From Rotaria sordida (Eukaryota > Rotifera > Eurotatoria > Philodinida > Philodinidae): 64,000 nt of DNA. The notes under the pieces are model-generated. The model saw only the letters and a list, made by a program, of their open reading frames with translations, was not told the origin of the DNA and searched no databases. The DNA is taken from the NCBI GenBank assembly GCA_905250125.1, contig CAJNOL010000841.1, positions 1-64,000 on the forward strand. The letters are read 5' to 3'. A program made the translations under genes and the position numbers. Every line of letters begins with the position of its first letter. The first letter of the stretch is position 1. This document shows positions 10,160-24,500 of the stretch, in pieces.

Positions 10160-10940
10160 GGTCGATCATTCTGACCGTCGGAAACGGCATCTTACAAGGC
10201 GTGAAACGTCTATAAAACGACGTAATTCCTGCCGTAAACGGCGAAAAATGAGGATCGTTTCGTGTCTGAAACACGTCGTTATCTGGCGTTTACAGTGTAT
10301 ATTACGATTGTATTTCGTTCTCTTCCTGGACTCCTGAAATACAATCATATCTCGTCGTGTCGTGTACGACGAGTTACGATAATCGCGAACGATCGTATAC
10401 GACGTCGTAATTAAATTTATACTTACCATTTTATTTCTTGTTCAAGTGATCTAAATTAAAAAAACATTTATATTGATAAAATTTAAACCTACCATTTTAT
10501 TACTTATTGAAATGATCTGAATGAAAAAAGTCATTTATAGTTATTAAACTATTAATTACCGTTCTACTTGTTATTGACAATATTTACCTTGTAAAAAGGG
10601 GAACCTATTGAAATCTGAGAAATTTTGAAGAGTTTAAAAGTTTCTTATATGATAGTACAAGATCTTGTGGGAACTTGTACATTCAAATAGTAATTGCTGC
10701 AGTTTTGATAAATAAATCAATTTTCTTAGTAGATTTCAGAAAGAAACGATAATCTATGTGCTTTCATCTGTTGTATAACGCGTAAACAAGGGATTTTGAT
10801 TAAAACACGCAATAAGGTGCAATAACGGCGAAAAACGATAGTCATAACGGCCGCTCTTTCTGGTGGTACATAAACGACCATTGTAAACGGCTATCGTAAT
10901 ATTAGATGTTTTTTATACCGTTTACGGCCGTTCAAGAGTC
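10160..10940. repeat. Two CpG-rich blocks, possibly the ends of one element
   Basis: 10160-10420 and 10780-10940 are rich in CG dinucleotides and in palindromes of the form CCGTAAACGG / CCGTTTACGG and ACGACGT. The 350 bp between them and all flanking DNA are AT-rich with almost no CpG. The outer edges share GGTC-, GAC- and AACGGC-type words in inverted order, suggesting imperfect terminal inverted repeats of a transposon remnant. Not proven by eye. Confidence 0.45.
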
Positions 10941-13122
10941 GTTATATTTGACCTGGGCAGTATATACAGCAGACATCAAAACTATTCAACTAATAGATAA
11001 TTTCATCTTAGAGAATCATCTGATTTTTGTTAGATTACAGCCTATAGTCTCTAATAGTAAAAGATTTCAGATCAATCCATTGATCTATTTAGTTTGTATG
11101 GAAGATACAATTACAACATGTCATTTTTCATTTTTCAAAAAGTATCCAACTACTTATATTTTGCAAACTGTTGCACGGTTGTTCTAGATTGAAAATTTCT
11201 TTATAATACATAATTCAATAGAACAACTTCCACTCTACGTAATTCTCATAATATTTACCTAATTTTATTGTTCAATATACCATTACTAAGAGCAGTACAA
11301 ATTGCATTAGATATTCTATTTGAATAGAAATTTCATGTTGGAAAATTGTTTTACTCATCTCCTATGTATACACTAATCATATGTTCTGGTACATTTGTAT
11401 TCATGCACTGAAGAAGATAAAAGTTGTTTTAACAATGTGGATCTGTAGAGAATCTTTTTTCCGTACGAAACTCTTATATTTGAGATGAAAACAAATTATA
11501 TCAATTAAGTTGCATACATTTTGTTACAGTATGAATAGCAGGAGTAAAAAGCTCACCGTAGCCCTATGCAGACGGAGGATGAAATTTGGAACAATGTACC
11601 AAATACTCCTACTCTTTATAGCATAAAGAGCTTAAGAAATATAATTGATATCAATTTCAAATATAAGAATTTCGTGTAGAAAAAGAATCCCTACAAATCC
11701 ACACTGTTAAAACAACATTTTTGATTTTTCCAATACGTAAACAAAATAGTATAAGATCGTCTATCTGCGTATTTTTTTAACTTTTGATACGTATGTCTAG
11801 TCAATAACCGACTATAGAAATGCTATGCTTCATACTATACTAATTAGAAACAATCTTTCCTTCCTTCCCACAGACACTAGTCAAAGACTATCATAGACTA
11901 TACATCAATAATGTTTTGTTATAATACATAACCTACTGTAAGAAAGAAACTATGACCTTATTTTTATGACAGCAAAAAACGAGGAATGTTATAATGTAAA
12001 TATAAATAGTATTTTTTAACTAATTGATATTTGGTTATGGTTTGGTTACAAGGATAATATCATAATTAATAAATAACATACTTTTGACAATGGCCGAAAT
12101 ATCAAGAATTTCTATTCAATTTTTTATAAAAAAAAAAAGAAACATTATTCATATTTATATTGTAACAATCCTTGTTTTTTGCTGTAATAAAAATGAGGTC
12201 ACAGTCATAATGATGAAGAAATGTGATCTCAAATATATACAGAATAAAACAATTTCCCTGTAATTAGCAATAGCAACTACATTGTATTTCACATTTTAAT
12301 CCGACAAGTATTGTACTAAGAATTTTTTAAAAAGTTACTACTAAGCAGTATTGATATCATGATCATATAATTCTCAATATTCACAGTTTAAGATAATTTT
12401 AATGAAAAAAATCCCGTTTTCAACATTTATGTAATCAATACATAAATGCAATTATTTTTGTGTTTGATAACAAACAAAGAACTTATTGCTGATTTTTTTC
12501 TAATAATTAGGTACTTTAGTTGCGCTGATATGTCAACATTAAATTCATTAAGATTCTATTCTATATAGTGATGTTGATGATGATGATGAACATGAATAAA
12601 AAGAAAGAAAAAAAAAAATAAATAGACGAGTACTTTTAAAGAAATAAAAAAAAACAACATTTCACATATATAAGACAAAAAAAAAACAAACGAAGGAGGA
12701 AAAAAGAAAAGAAGAAATTTCATTGAATAAAAAAAAAAAAGAAAAAAGAAAACATAAAAGAGGAAATAAAATTACCTAATAAACCAAGAACGAATAAAGG
12801 ATAGAAACTAGATTGTTTCGTTATTTTTTTTTCTTACGAAGGAAACTCGCGAAGGATATTATTATTATTATACATTATTGCTAATAGAGCAGGACAATAC
12901 ACGAATTGTGACTATAAAGAACAAAATCAAACAAAAAGACATTAAAACAAAAAAAAGAAAACAAAAACAACAACTGTTCGAAGCAATGATGGCAAATAGT
13001 GGGTAAGAGTATAAAGTTTTGTTTGTTTGTTTTTTCCTTAAATAAGAATAGCAGCAGCACCAATACACAAATAATAATAATAATAATAAAAGAGGAAATA
13101 TGATTATATATTTGAAATAAAT
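10941..13122. other. Gene-free interval downstream of the receptor locus
   Basis: AT-rich with poly-A/poly-T runs and (TAA)n near 12857-12870 and 13066-13088. No coding sequence supported. The proximal part is probably 3' UTR of the WD40-bearing receptor gene. Confidence 0.5.
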
Positions 13123-16100
13123 TTATCGTTGTACAGATATAACACGAAGCATTAATAATTGTCTTTCACCATCTTTGTCACCAATGGCAACTATTGTTCG
13201 ATTGTGTGCAGCCATATGTATATCAATTGGTGTCATACCAATTGGCATTGTTGATGCTAATTGTCCTGTTTGTAAACGCCATAAACATATATTGTGATCT
13301 TTTGAACCAGTTGCAACTAATTGATTTGTTGATATACATGAACAATTAATCTAAAACAAAAATTATGTTTTTTTTTAAGAAATAATTTTTTTTGTTTTTA
13401 TTACTTCTCGTTTATGTCCAATTAATTTTGCAATAAGTTCTTTTGAATTTGTATCCCAAACTTTTCCTGTACCATCTGCACTTGTCGATACTAAACATGT
13501 ACGATCAGGTGATAATTTTAAATCTGTTATACGATCACGATGTGCATTTTGTCCACTATCATTTAATGTATGTAAACGTTGACATGTTGGTATATCCCAA
13601 AGTACTAATTGTCCTGTTTTTGTACCAGTTAATATTTGTTCATTATTTAAAACAATTGTACATTTTGGATCTGATTCTAATGTTATTGTTGGTGGTTGTA
13701 CTAATTCTTGTTGTGTTGTTAAATCAAATACAACATAATTTGTTGTTGTTGGTCCTAATGGACAACCAACAATAGCATAACGTTCATCAGGTGTTAATGT
13801 TATAAATGAAGGTGTACCACCATAGGATTGATTTGTATCAGATTTAATTTCTTTAGTTAATTCTGAATTATTTAAATCAAGTATACCAACAGATATACCA
13901 CGTCCATATTTTTGATTACCAGCCATAATAAGATTATTTGAATTATTACTTAATGTAAATGTTGCACATTTTATTTGATGTGTTAATTGAACTGGTTTAC
14001 CAGTATTAACATCCCAAATCTATAATATAAAGAAAAACAAAATAAAATTTTTTTTTTTTTTTATGAAAATCTATTTTTGAAATGTTTATACATACTTGAA
14101 GTACACATGGTTGTGTATCAATACCATCACTTGCTAAACCAACTAAAAGTGTACCACTACATGCTAATGCAACTTTACTACAATTTATACTTGTTCCTTG
14201 CATACTTGAAACAAGTTGTCCATTCTAAAGAAAAATATTTTATGGAAATTTTTTTTTGGATTCTTCGAATACTTCTCCATCTTTTTATTCTTTTTATAAA
14301 GAATCTCTTTGATCTAATATTAGTTACAAGAATTACTTAAGTACTTTATTATAATGTAATTGAGCAACACGACAGATGAGTTGATTGACAGAATGTTTCA
14401 TAATTAGATTATCTCTTCTTCTTTTTTTTTTTTTTTTTTTTTTATATCTGATAATTGTTTTATTGGTTTAGGTCATTAAACTCTCTTTCGAGTATGTGGT
14501 ATACAAGCATTAACTTGAGACTAAAGAGGTTCAATATGAAAAGAATGAGGAAGAGGAATCAGTATTAGAGATTAGAATCCATCGGGCTTGGTTAGCACTT
14601 TGAAGTTCTCCAGTTTTTTTTTGTATTCAATGACGAAAACTCGTCATATTCAAAATTAGGTTTTCACGTTATTTTATTTTTTTCAGACTCCGATCATGCA
14701 TCTTTGAATGCTTATATAAATGATTTTGAATTAATTATTACTTCAAAAAATCAATTTCCTAATCTGTAATCAGAACAGAATAACAAAATATGAAAATGTA
14801 TAGTAAAATTCTTGATAACAGAAAAAAAAATTTCCGGAACTAACTAACATTCCCCTCCCGCCCGCAGATCTCTATTCTAAATCAACTTGTTAATTCCTTA
14901 TATTAATACATAAAAATTAAAAATATTTTTCTTACAACAGCATCCCATATTTGTGGTGGTCCTTGACTTTGTCCAACAATAGCATATTTTCCATTTGGTG
15001 TCATACTAATTGAATTAATATTACTTAATTCATAATCAGTCTGTAAACCACCATCAGCAAACATTGCATTCATAGAATAACCACCACCACCTGCAGCTTC
15101 CCATGAGTCAAATGTATCACGATAACCATCCATAGCAACACCACCACGACCATAACCAAAATCACCAACAGGTGGTGCATGATAATCAGTTTCAATAACA
15201 TGTTCTAAAAGTCAAATAGAAACAAAATTTAGTATTGTGTCTATATTTTAAAATGAAAAATAGCATGCAATTAAATAGAAAAAAAAAAAACGTTACAAAA
15301 CAACAATCATATTCATGCATATTCCTACGTTGAGAATAAGCTGATGATGATTGTTGATGATGTCCATCACGTGCAAAATCACCATAACGTGATGACATTG
15401 TTGGATAGTTAGAAAAAACACCACCAGTAGTATCCATACCGCCATATTCTCTAACAATTTCTGTAATGTGACAAACATTACTTTTAGTTTTATTGTATTA
15501 CAATTGAAATTTTTGAATTTTTTTTTTTTTTTATTTTTATTTTTGAATAACTTACCACGTGTTTGTTCAATACGTGTTGTTTCTGTTCCACCTGATGATG
15601 CAGCTGCAGCTCCAGATGTTGCAGCTAAATTATCACCACGTTGATCAACTAATTGAAGATCACGTGTTCCACGACTATCAGGACCTGCATAAAGTGCTAA
15701 ACAAAGAACAAAATTATCATTAAAAATTTCCTTAAAATTAAAACATTACCATTTTCAGTTTGTGTTACACCTGATGTACCTGTTAATACTGGTACATAAC
15801 CAGCTCGAGCACCACCTGGTAAACATGCACCTTGTGTACATTTACGTGCAGCAAATGCAAGTGCAAGTGGAATTAATAATAAACCAGAAACAATAGCTAA
15901 TATCCAACCAATTGGACCAGCACGACCACCTAATACACGACCATAATCAATTAATTGACCTTTCTTTGCACCAATAACAGCACCGGGTTGAGCTATTACT
16001 GGTAAACGAACAGTTGTTACTGCTGCAACGATAGGCACTACTGGAGCTGTTGAAACTAATATTCAAAGGAGAAATTAATGTTTTTTTTTTTTATTCATTA

Positions 16101-19100
16101 AAAAAATTTCTTTTTTTTATCTCATACTTGGCGTGTCACAATAATATCCTGTATAACCTTCTGCACATGAACAACGACCTTCATAACATGTTCCATGATA
16201 ACAATTAATACCAGTACAAAGATCAGCTAAAATTTAAAAAAGAAATAGTCTTGTTTTTATTTTTTGAATATAAAAATTCTTACGTGGTGTATCACATCGT
16301 GGTCCTGTATAACTTGAATGACATTCACAAATTCCTTCACGACAATATCCATAAACACAATGAACATTATCACATGGATTTGGTCGATGAACTAAATAAA
16401 TTTGAAATTTTTATTTTAGTTTTTTTCAAAATCAGTATGATTTTTTTTTTCTTACCTTCTCGACAATCATCACCATAATATGGTGGTGAACAAATACAAC
16501 GTCGACTATTGCCTTCTGGAATACATTGTCCACTATTCACACATGGATACATCGTACATATATCCTCTTTAAAAAAAAAAAAAGGAAACAAACATAAGGT
16601 TTTTTTTTTCTTCTTTGAAAAAATTCATGTAAATACAACCTTGACAATGACTTCCTACACGTCCAATTGGACAAATACATCGAGCTACGCCTCGATCATT
16701 CGTACAAGTACCACCAGAGCAATCGTACCGTAAACATGGATCAACTATAATAGCAAAAAAAAAAAAACGCCGAAATAAAAACATAGTTAATATGAAGGTT
16801 AACATATCAAAAGGTTTTCAATTAGAACAACCCGTTAAATAAATACAAGCCAAATTGTCATGCAATAAATAGAGAAAAAAAAAACATCAAAGCCGAAAAA
16901 AACAAAGAAAACTTTCATTTTGTTAAATAATAATAATAATAATAATAAACAATACATTCTTATGTATTGTAATTATTATATTTGATAAATATTAATGCAT
17001 TGTATAAATTAAAAACAAGAAACATTATATAAAGAAGAAGCTCATTCTTTTTACTGCCATCATAGAGCTGCTCATCAACTGTCTACTCACTATGGACTTC
17101 AACTCTTATTTCTTCCAAACACATGACACCTGTATACTCCGGTAAACAAACACAATAGGCTGTGCCATCGTTTGGATTAACAGAACATTGTCCATAATTA
17201 CAATTGACATTGTCACAAACGTCTGCGTAAAATAATGAATGTGATCAAGAAAACAACAATAAATAAATAAATATATAAATAAATGAATAAAATAAATAAA
17301 CTGTGTTTTAAGATAACATGCATTTTTTTTGTTTCAAAAAAAAAAAAAGAAAAAGATTCTTTCTAATCTTTTGTGTTTGCGCTTATATTGTCTGTGATAA
17401 AATTACACAGCAGACACATCATCAAAAAAACGTTCGGTTAAGCATACATATATACACATACCATCAGATTCATAACAATTCGGTCCTCGATAACCCTGTG
17501 TACATCGACACATAGGTTGATTATCCTGTTGAATATGACATACACCTCCATTGTAACAAACAAAATTTGAGCATGGATCTATTTGTCGATCACATGCTGT
17601 ACCTTCATAACCTCGATGACATTCACATCTATAAGATGTGCCTTCATTGATACAAGTACCATGATTGCATGAAACACGAGCACATGCATCTTTATAGATA
17701 GATAAAGAAAAAAAATAAAAATATTATAGCTAAATCTCATTCTTAGATTTTGTTGTTGTTTTTTTTTAAAGCTATGAACTATTAATAAACTATAGCCGGA
17801 CAATATAGGAAACAAAATAAAGAAGAATATTAACGGAAATTTTGTATGAAAATTTTTCTTACCGGCTGATGTAAGACAATCATGTCCTGTATAACCTTGA
17901 AAACATCGACAAACAGCAACGTTACGATCGATTTCACATCGTCCATGATTACAATTAACTCTTGCACAGGGGTCTAAAGAAAATAAATAAGTATTAGATT
18001 TAATCAGAATGATTTTATCAAAAGAATTTCAATCAAAGATGATTAAAAAAATAATCATTCTTCATATTTGAAGTTCATCAAGATAAATTATAATTTCATC
18101 TTGAAAATTCATATTCCGATTTTTTTTTTCTTCATACACATTTATATATAAAATCAATAATCACACATCTATTCCATTATGCAAATTGAAGTATAGTGAC
18201 CAATTCAATTAGAAAGAGAAGGAGAGAAAGAGAGAGTGCAAAGCAACTAGACATTTAACCACCATATGAACATACGTGCATGTATGCTACTCATATGTAT
18301 GTGTAAGCGCTCTTTTTACTTCTCTTTCGGTATGCATATGTTCATGTTCAATCATGAAAAAGAAAAAAATTTGCATAATGTACCTATAGTCTTTTCTAAA
18401 TATCTATGCACATAATATGATGTAAAACGATTGAAGACAATGACTATTTATCACCTTGAATATAATACTGAATGTACTATCTAAGAAGAACGAGTGATGA
18501 TCGTTGCAAACATAGATAAACAATTCTTCTTCTTCTTCTTCTTTTTTTTTCATCTGGATGATGATGATGATAATAATAATAATAATATGAACAGAAATAG
18601 CATTATCATCAAGTAAAGTATTATGCAAGACTTGCACAACATCATCCTATTTTGGTATTGATCATACTCGTTTCCTTAATTCACTCATGTATGTAAGCAT
18701 AACTAGCCAATGAAATATCCAATAGACAATTATAAATTCTTTACAGTTCACATGAAAAAAAAACGTGTATGTGTCTGCTGCCTTGTTGACATTCCATCAT
18801 AAAGATCGATCCTATTACAAACTACTAGTCTATACTATCATTTATTAATCTAATTATTATTATTATTGTTGTTATGTTTTTTGAAATTCTTTCTTTTGCT
18901 GCCGGCGACATATTTGTGTAATATAAGAAAGAATAAAAAAAAAAAAGAAGAGGATAGAATTAGATTGACCGCAACTTTTACAANNNNNNNNNNTTTTTTT
19001 TTTCTACACTCTACTCTACTCTACTCGCTAATGGAAGTCGGTTGCGGATGATTGTTGCGTCACCTCTAGCTGAGTAAAAGCAAACGAACACCAAAAAAAG

Positions 19101-19893
19101 AAAAGAAAAACTACTGCTACTATTGAACGTGCGTGCTCTTTTGTTACACACCGATTTGAGTTTCACAACGTGAGCCACCATAGCCCTCATAACATGAACA
19201 ATACGGTTGATTAGTACGGTCTTTTTGACAAGTTCCATGATTGCACTGATAATTTACACAAGGATCCGTTGAAACTAAAACAAAAAAAAAGAATTTAACA
19301 TGCTTGAAATAACAAAGAAAAGAAAAATCCTTGACCTCAAGAAAAAAAGAAAAGCTAACTTTTTCACTTTGACATATGAATGAAATCGACTGATAAAACA
19401 TGCAATTCTCAAAACAGTTTGATCTATTTGATTTTCAAGGTTTTCATTATCAATTCCTACATTATCGTATTATTAATAATAAATGATATATATATTCAAC
19501 AGTCTTTTTCAATAAGAATTATGTTTTTGCTTACGTGGTTGTTCACAACGATATCCTGTATATTGAGCAGGACATTGACAATAAGCTAAAGCTGTTGTTG
19601 TTGCTGGTTGAATACAATAACCACCATTTAAACAGTTGATTCTTTCACATGGTGTCCCTAGAATAAAATACATGCGTATATATAATCTATCATGAAGTAA
19701 AATTTATGGTTTATCAAAAGAAAAAAGAAATAAATGAGAAAACAATATAAATATATATATAATATAACTTACAACAGCCAAGGTAACATGGCACAGCTCC
19801 TACCGATCGTCCATCATATTGAGATGGTGGTGAAGGTGCAGCTTCGATAATAATAATACTTATTATCAATAGTAGCAGTATTAAAGTTTGCAT
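13123..19893 (-). CDS. Transmembrane EGF-repeat receptor with cytoplasmic WD40 propeller (17 exons)
   Basis: ATG at 19893 opens a signal peptide (MQTLILLLLIISIIIIEA). Seventeen exons joined by GT..AG introns total 3081 nt, exactly 1027 codons with the TAA at 13123. Exons: 19773-19893, 19535-19657, 19152-19274, 17863-17973, 17462-17689, 17091-17222, 16640-16744, 16456-16566, 16284-16391, 16128-16226, 15750-16055, 15556-15696, 15329-15460, 14936-15204, 14096-14224, 13405-14019, 13123-13350. Ten six-Cys EGF modules, nearly one per phase-1 exon, occupy residues about 40-420. A membrane span (IGWILAIVSGLLLIPLALAF) lies at about 469-490, followed by a Gly/Ser/Tyr-rich cytoplasmic linker. About 350 residues of WD repeats follow (PQIWDA, LQIWDV, LVLWDI, GKVWDT, ICLWRL), seven or eight blades. 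EGF modules suggest extracellular binding; WD40 suggests an intracellular assembly platform. I do not recognise a named orthologue. An N-gap sits in intron 3. The exon-2 acceptor is also in frame with upstream LamG exons. Confidence 0.85.
18983..18992. other. Assembly gap (10 N)
   Basis: Ten Ns within the long intron between the third and fourth EGF exons, flanked by poly-A and poly-T. No exon appears to be interrupted, because the flanking exons splice in phase. Confidence 0.95.
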
Positions 19894-21538
19894 TGCATAT
19901 AATATATTCAGTATAACACAAATACAACAAAATGTAGGAAAAAAAAAGAAACGTGTGATTGTATGCCGAAGGGATGAATCACATCATTATAAACGACAAA
20001 CGTCGAATATATATATATGTTGTATATATTTTTCTTTTTCCTCTTGCGTTTTGTTTCTCTGCCTTTTCTGTGGTTTTTTAGTATGAAGTGATGAGTAAAG
20101 TGGATGTCGTTGATTGTGGCTTTTTGTATTTCAAGAATCAAACAATGTCAATAATGATTGTGATGGTAAATGGTACGAAGTTAAAAGAGGAAAGAAAGTC
20201 TTTTTTTTTTCTTCTTGCCAATAATAATTCAGAGATGCGACGACGAACGGCGCCGGTTGATGATGGTGAATATCGTTCGGACTCGTATTTTTTCCTCCTC
20301 CTCTTCTTCTTCTTCTTCTTCTTTTTTCTTCTCTTTCTTCACAATGTAATCGTAATGGGTAAATGCGAAGAAAAAAAAGCAACAGAAAGAATAACGTAAG
20401 ATGCAAACAAACACTAAACCGCAAAACGACGACGAAGACGACGTTGATGGCAGAGAAAGAGAAAAATATATATATATATATATATACCGAGAAAAATCTA
20501 CGATGAATGAGTAACACAGAAAGAAAATATGTGAGAATAGAGTAGTATAGTAATATCTTGTATTAGTAAGAACAACAACATAAACCAGATGAAGGAAGAT
20601 GCTTTATTAACGTCATCTCGAATGCATTCTATTGCTTTCTCGCTCTCTCTCTCGGTGCTAGTAATACTGAGCCTACAAAATCGCTGTCCTCATTGTCGTC
20701 CTCTTCTTATGTTTTTTTTCCTCTTCTCCTCTACTGTGAATATATATATATATGTATTGGCTATGCGTTCGCACACACGTACGAACGGAAAGGAGAAGTG
20801 ATAGACAGAAAAAGAGAGAGAGAGAGAGACCAAAGGAACAAGAAAAAAGCTTCTTATTAACATAAAAAAAAGTACACCAACCACACAAAGAACGATCGTG
20901 TATGTGTGTGCTAGTTCGACTTCGGATGTTAATAGTAGTAATAATACTTGATGTAGAAAAAAAGAAGAGAGAGAGAGAAGAAATATGCCCAAAAAAATAG
21001 GATTTGACGTTCGCGCACCAACAGAAAAGAAGAGCATGTCAAATGAATATTTATTTACATCTAATGATTTTTCTTTATTATTTTTTTTCTTGTTTGTTCT
21101 TCTCTATTAATAAATTGTCTTTATTTACAGAAAAATTAAACTTCAAGCAAAAAATGTCCATAACCTTAAATCACCTATACAAATAGAATAGATGACCATC
21201 AATCCAATAAAAATAAATAGAGAAGCTGATCCGAAATAAGATGATGCAAGAGAATAGTATACATATATAGGCTTCCTTTTACCACCCGAACAGTCTCCCG
21301 TCTAGAGCACGTATCATCTTTTTTTTATGCTAATTGACTATGGATACATATATATATATCTATATATTACATATGAGTCTCAATAACTATATATGCGAAA
21401 CGCAAGCATAAACTGGATGAGAAAAAAATATGTGCCTCGTCAGTCATTTCGAGATAATATGATTACACCTTAGGTAATGTACATAAATATGAATGATCGA
21501 TGGTTGACGGACAGATCAATATCTAGTTCATTGTCTTT
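19894..21538. promoter_or_regulatory. Low-complexity region upstream of the EGF/WD40 first exon
   Basis: About 1.6 kb of purine/pyrimidine-asymmetric DNA: CTT/CTC runs near 20296-20340, GA runs near 20812-20830 and 20966-20982, and short TA repeats near 20466 and 20740. It lies directly 5' of a signal-peptide exon on the minus strand. The same texture precedes the exons at 29613 and 35347, which supports a promoter here. It is also the intron if the locus is read as one gene. Confidence 0.45.
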
Positions 21539-24500
21539 CTAATATACATAAAAAAATAAATAACAACATGACTTACGTTCTGGTATAGCTGCACGATTAT
21601 TCCAACCAACACTTGGATCATAATCAACTAATGATGGATTATGAATACAATTTTGTATTAAATTTTCACGATGATTATCCGAAACAAGAATAATCTAAAT
21701 ATATTATTTTTTTTTTAATATTAGAAAAAAAAGAAAAGATAAATTTCTTATTTTTTTTTTCTACTTACATCTTGAACATAACCATAAAAATTTGTTCCAC
21801 ATATATGAATTTTTCTATCACCAAATAAACTAAAATATCCAGTTATATTTGTGTAACGTCGAGTTTCATAATCAAATGTCAAATCAAGCTATTAAGATAA
21901 ATATAGAATGATGAAAAATATTTTGTTATCAACATGATTAATCACATACTGTATTCGATGTTTTTTGACAATGTAATGTATGCCATTGATCACCTCGTAC
22001 ACGACTAGGAAAATCATATGTATATATAGCAGGACCATTTTGAATAATTAAACGTGGATAATAATTCTTAACAAAAAAAAAATAGAAAAATTTCATGTCA
22101 AGTATATATCTATATAACATATTTTATCTTTATATATTTACTTGAAGAACAATTGAAACTTGAATAGGACCATCACGCGATATATATAATGTTGAATTTG
22201 CTGATGTTGTAAAAAAAGTTAAATCAAGTTGTTCATTTTGACCAGGTCCAATTTGTGTTAAATAACGAACTAAACCTGTATTACCCATATCAATAGATGT
22301 TGGTGCACAAACCATTGAACAATCTGTTTGTCCACAAAATGGTAATGGTCGAATATTTTGATGACATGGAATTTGTCGATCACACATCATACCTTGTTGA
22401 TAAAAACAATCATAACGATCAGCTTTTAATACACCTTCAGGTAATAATGGATGACGATTATATGTTACATTAGCAAAACAACCAACAAATGGTTGATTCA
22501 ATGTATCTGGCATTAAACGATATGGACCACCAATAGTAACAACATCAAAAAACATTGGTGAACGTTCTGGTATTGATACAGGTGTTGTACGTTTATCAAT
22601 TTGTACATAAATATTATCATGTGAATATGTATCAGGTATTTGTCTTGTAACTAATATACGATGTTGTTTACCATCATTTATTGTTTGATTATCATTATAT
22701 AAAATTTGTGATGTTTTATTATATGGTGAATAATATTTTAATTGTAATTTACCATCTTTTAAACAAAGAATTAAACCACGTTGATCATCATTTGAATACA
22801 TTGATGTTATAACACCATTTGTTGAAAGTGTTTTTATTGGCATTTGACAATAACGAAATTCATCATTTGATTGAACTTGAAGTTCAATTATATCACGACG
22901 ATCACGCATTGAAAAACTTACATCAGGTGATACATATGATACAACATTTTTACCTAAAATATTAATTAGAAGAAAATTTCTCGATGAATATAAATCCATG
23001 CGAGTTTTTTTTTTTTTTTGTCTTTAATTGTGGTCAAGGATTTTACTGTAAGAAAAATAAGATTATTCAATCGACGGAGAATCTGTAATTTAATTGATTA
23101 AAATTTATGCTCGTATATAAAAAAAGTCAGCCGCCTAGTTCTTTTAGAATATATTGTAATTCATTAATTTAATTATTTAATTTCTGCTATTTTTCAATTG
23201 GTTGAATAATTGTGAATATATAAAATAATATTTTTTTTTTGTATATTTATATTTCCTATTTCATAGCGTAATTATTTATTCCTGTATTTTATTTTATTTA
23301 CTTTTTTTGTCTAGAATTGCCAGACAATTGAAATAATTGTAAGTTTCTCATGAAACTTGAGAGCAACAGTTGTGTGTTTTTATAATGAAAAAAAAAAATT
23401 TGTCCTTCGATAAATAGTACTCAAATATTATTGATAGGAGAATCTATTAGATTCATTAACTTAGAACTAGATGCGTTCTCACACTCAGACTTGTATATTT
23501 GATATGATGAACTACTGCGTTATCAAAAAAGAAAAACAAACAAACGATCTCGGAATGAATCTATTCAAGCTAATAATTCAATATTTCGAATACATCTTAA
23601 TACATTCTTGAAAGTTTATAGTTTAAAGTTAATATTATGATTAGCTGAAAATACAAAAAAATCTTTATTTATATTTTCTTATTTAATATAAAACTTGATG
23701 ATAATAATGATTATCCAACAAACAAATTTTTTCGATGTTTACATATTTTATTGACTAATTTTAACTTGTCTACTCAATAAACATTAGTTGTCAAATAAAT
23801 ATAATAATAATTATCAGTTGAATATAAAAAATATATATAATATTTAATTAAAAAATGATTAAATGGTCCATATTTGAAGATAATATCAACAAGTAATATA
23901 CATTTATACAGAATGTATTACTCATTTTGATGGCGATGATTTGCCAACGACTAAATTGGCCTTCGTAGAAGATTACAATCTGGACGAAATACTGTTTGTT
24001 TACATCGAGACGAGCGATGTGTGGAAAGAAATTTTCTTTTTTTTTTTTTTTTTTTTTTGCTTCGATTCAGATAATTTCTTTTCTCATGGCCTCAACAAAT
24101 CTAGTAGTATCAAGATCGAGACTAGAATTATTCTTGTACATGTCTAATCGAAATTTACAATTTTGAAAATAAAAATCTCTATTGATTATGTTTGTTTTTT
24201 TTAAAAACTTACGTCCACGTTTTGATAATTGACAAATATTAGTTAATCTTCCTATATGATGTATATGATCTAATTTAATAATTGATCTTTCATTTAATAG
24301 AATATCTTTAATACATCCAATAAAATTATCACCATCTAAATCTGAAAATTTTTCTTTTATATAACTATCTAATTGTCCAATATAAATTGTATTAATACGT
24401 AAATTAGTATGAAATTTTTTCATATTTATATTTCCATCAATTTCAAATATAAAATCATCTTTATTAAGTATTTTTAATATTAATTTATGTTCACGACCAT

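Noticed and set aside
10166..10429. 87-codon Arg-rich minus frame
   Set aside because: It is produced by the CpG-rich palindromic block. No ATG context, splice sites or family resemblance.
20131..20517. Overlapping Arg/Phe-rich frames near 20-21 kb and 30 kb
   Set aside because: They are low-complexity CTT/GA/TA runs upstream of first exons, open in several frames at once.
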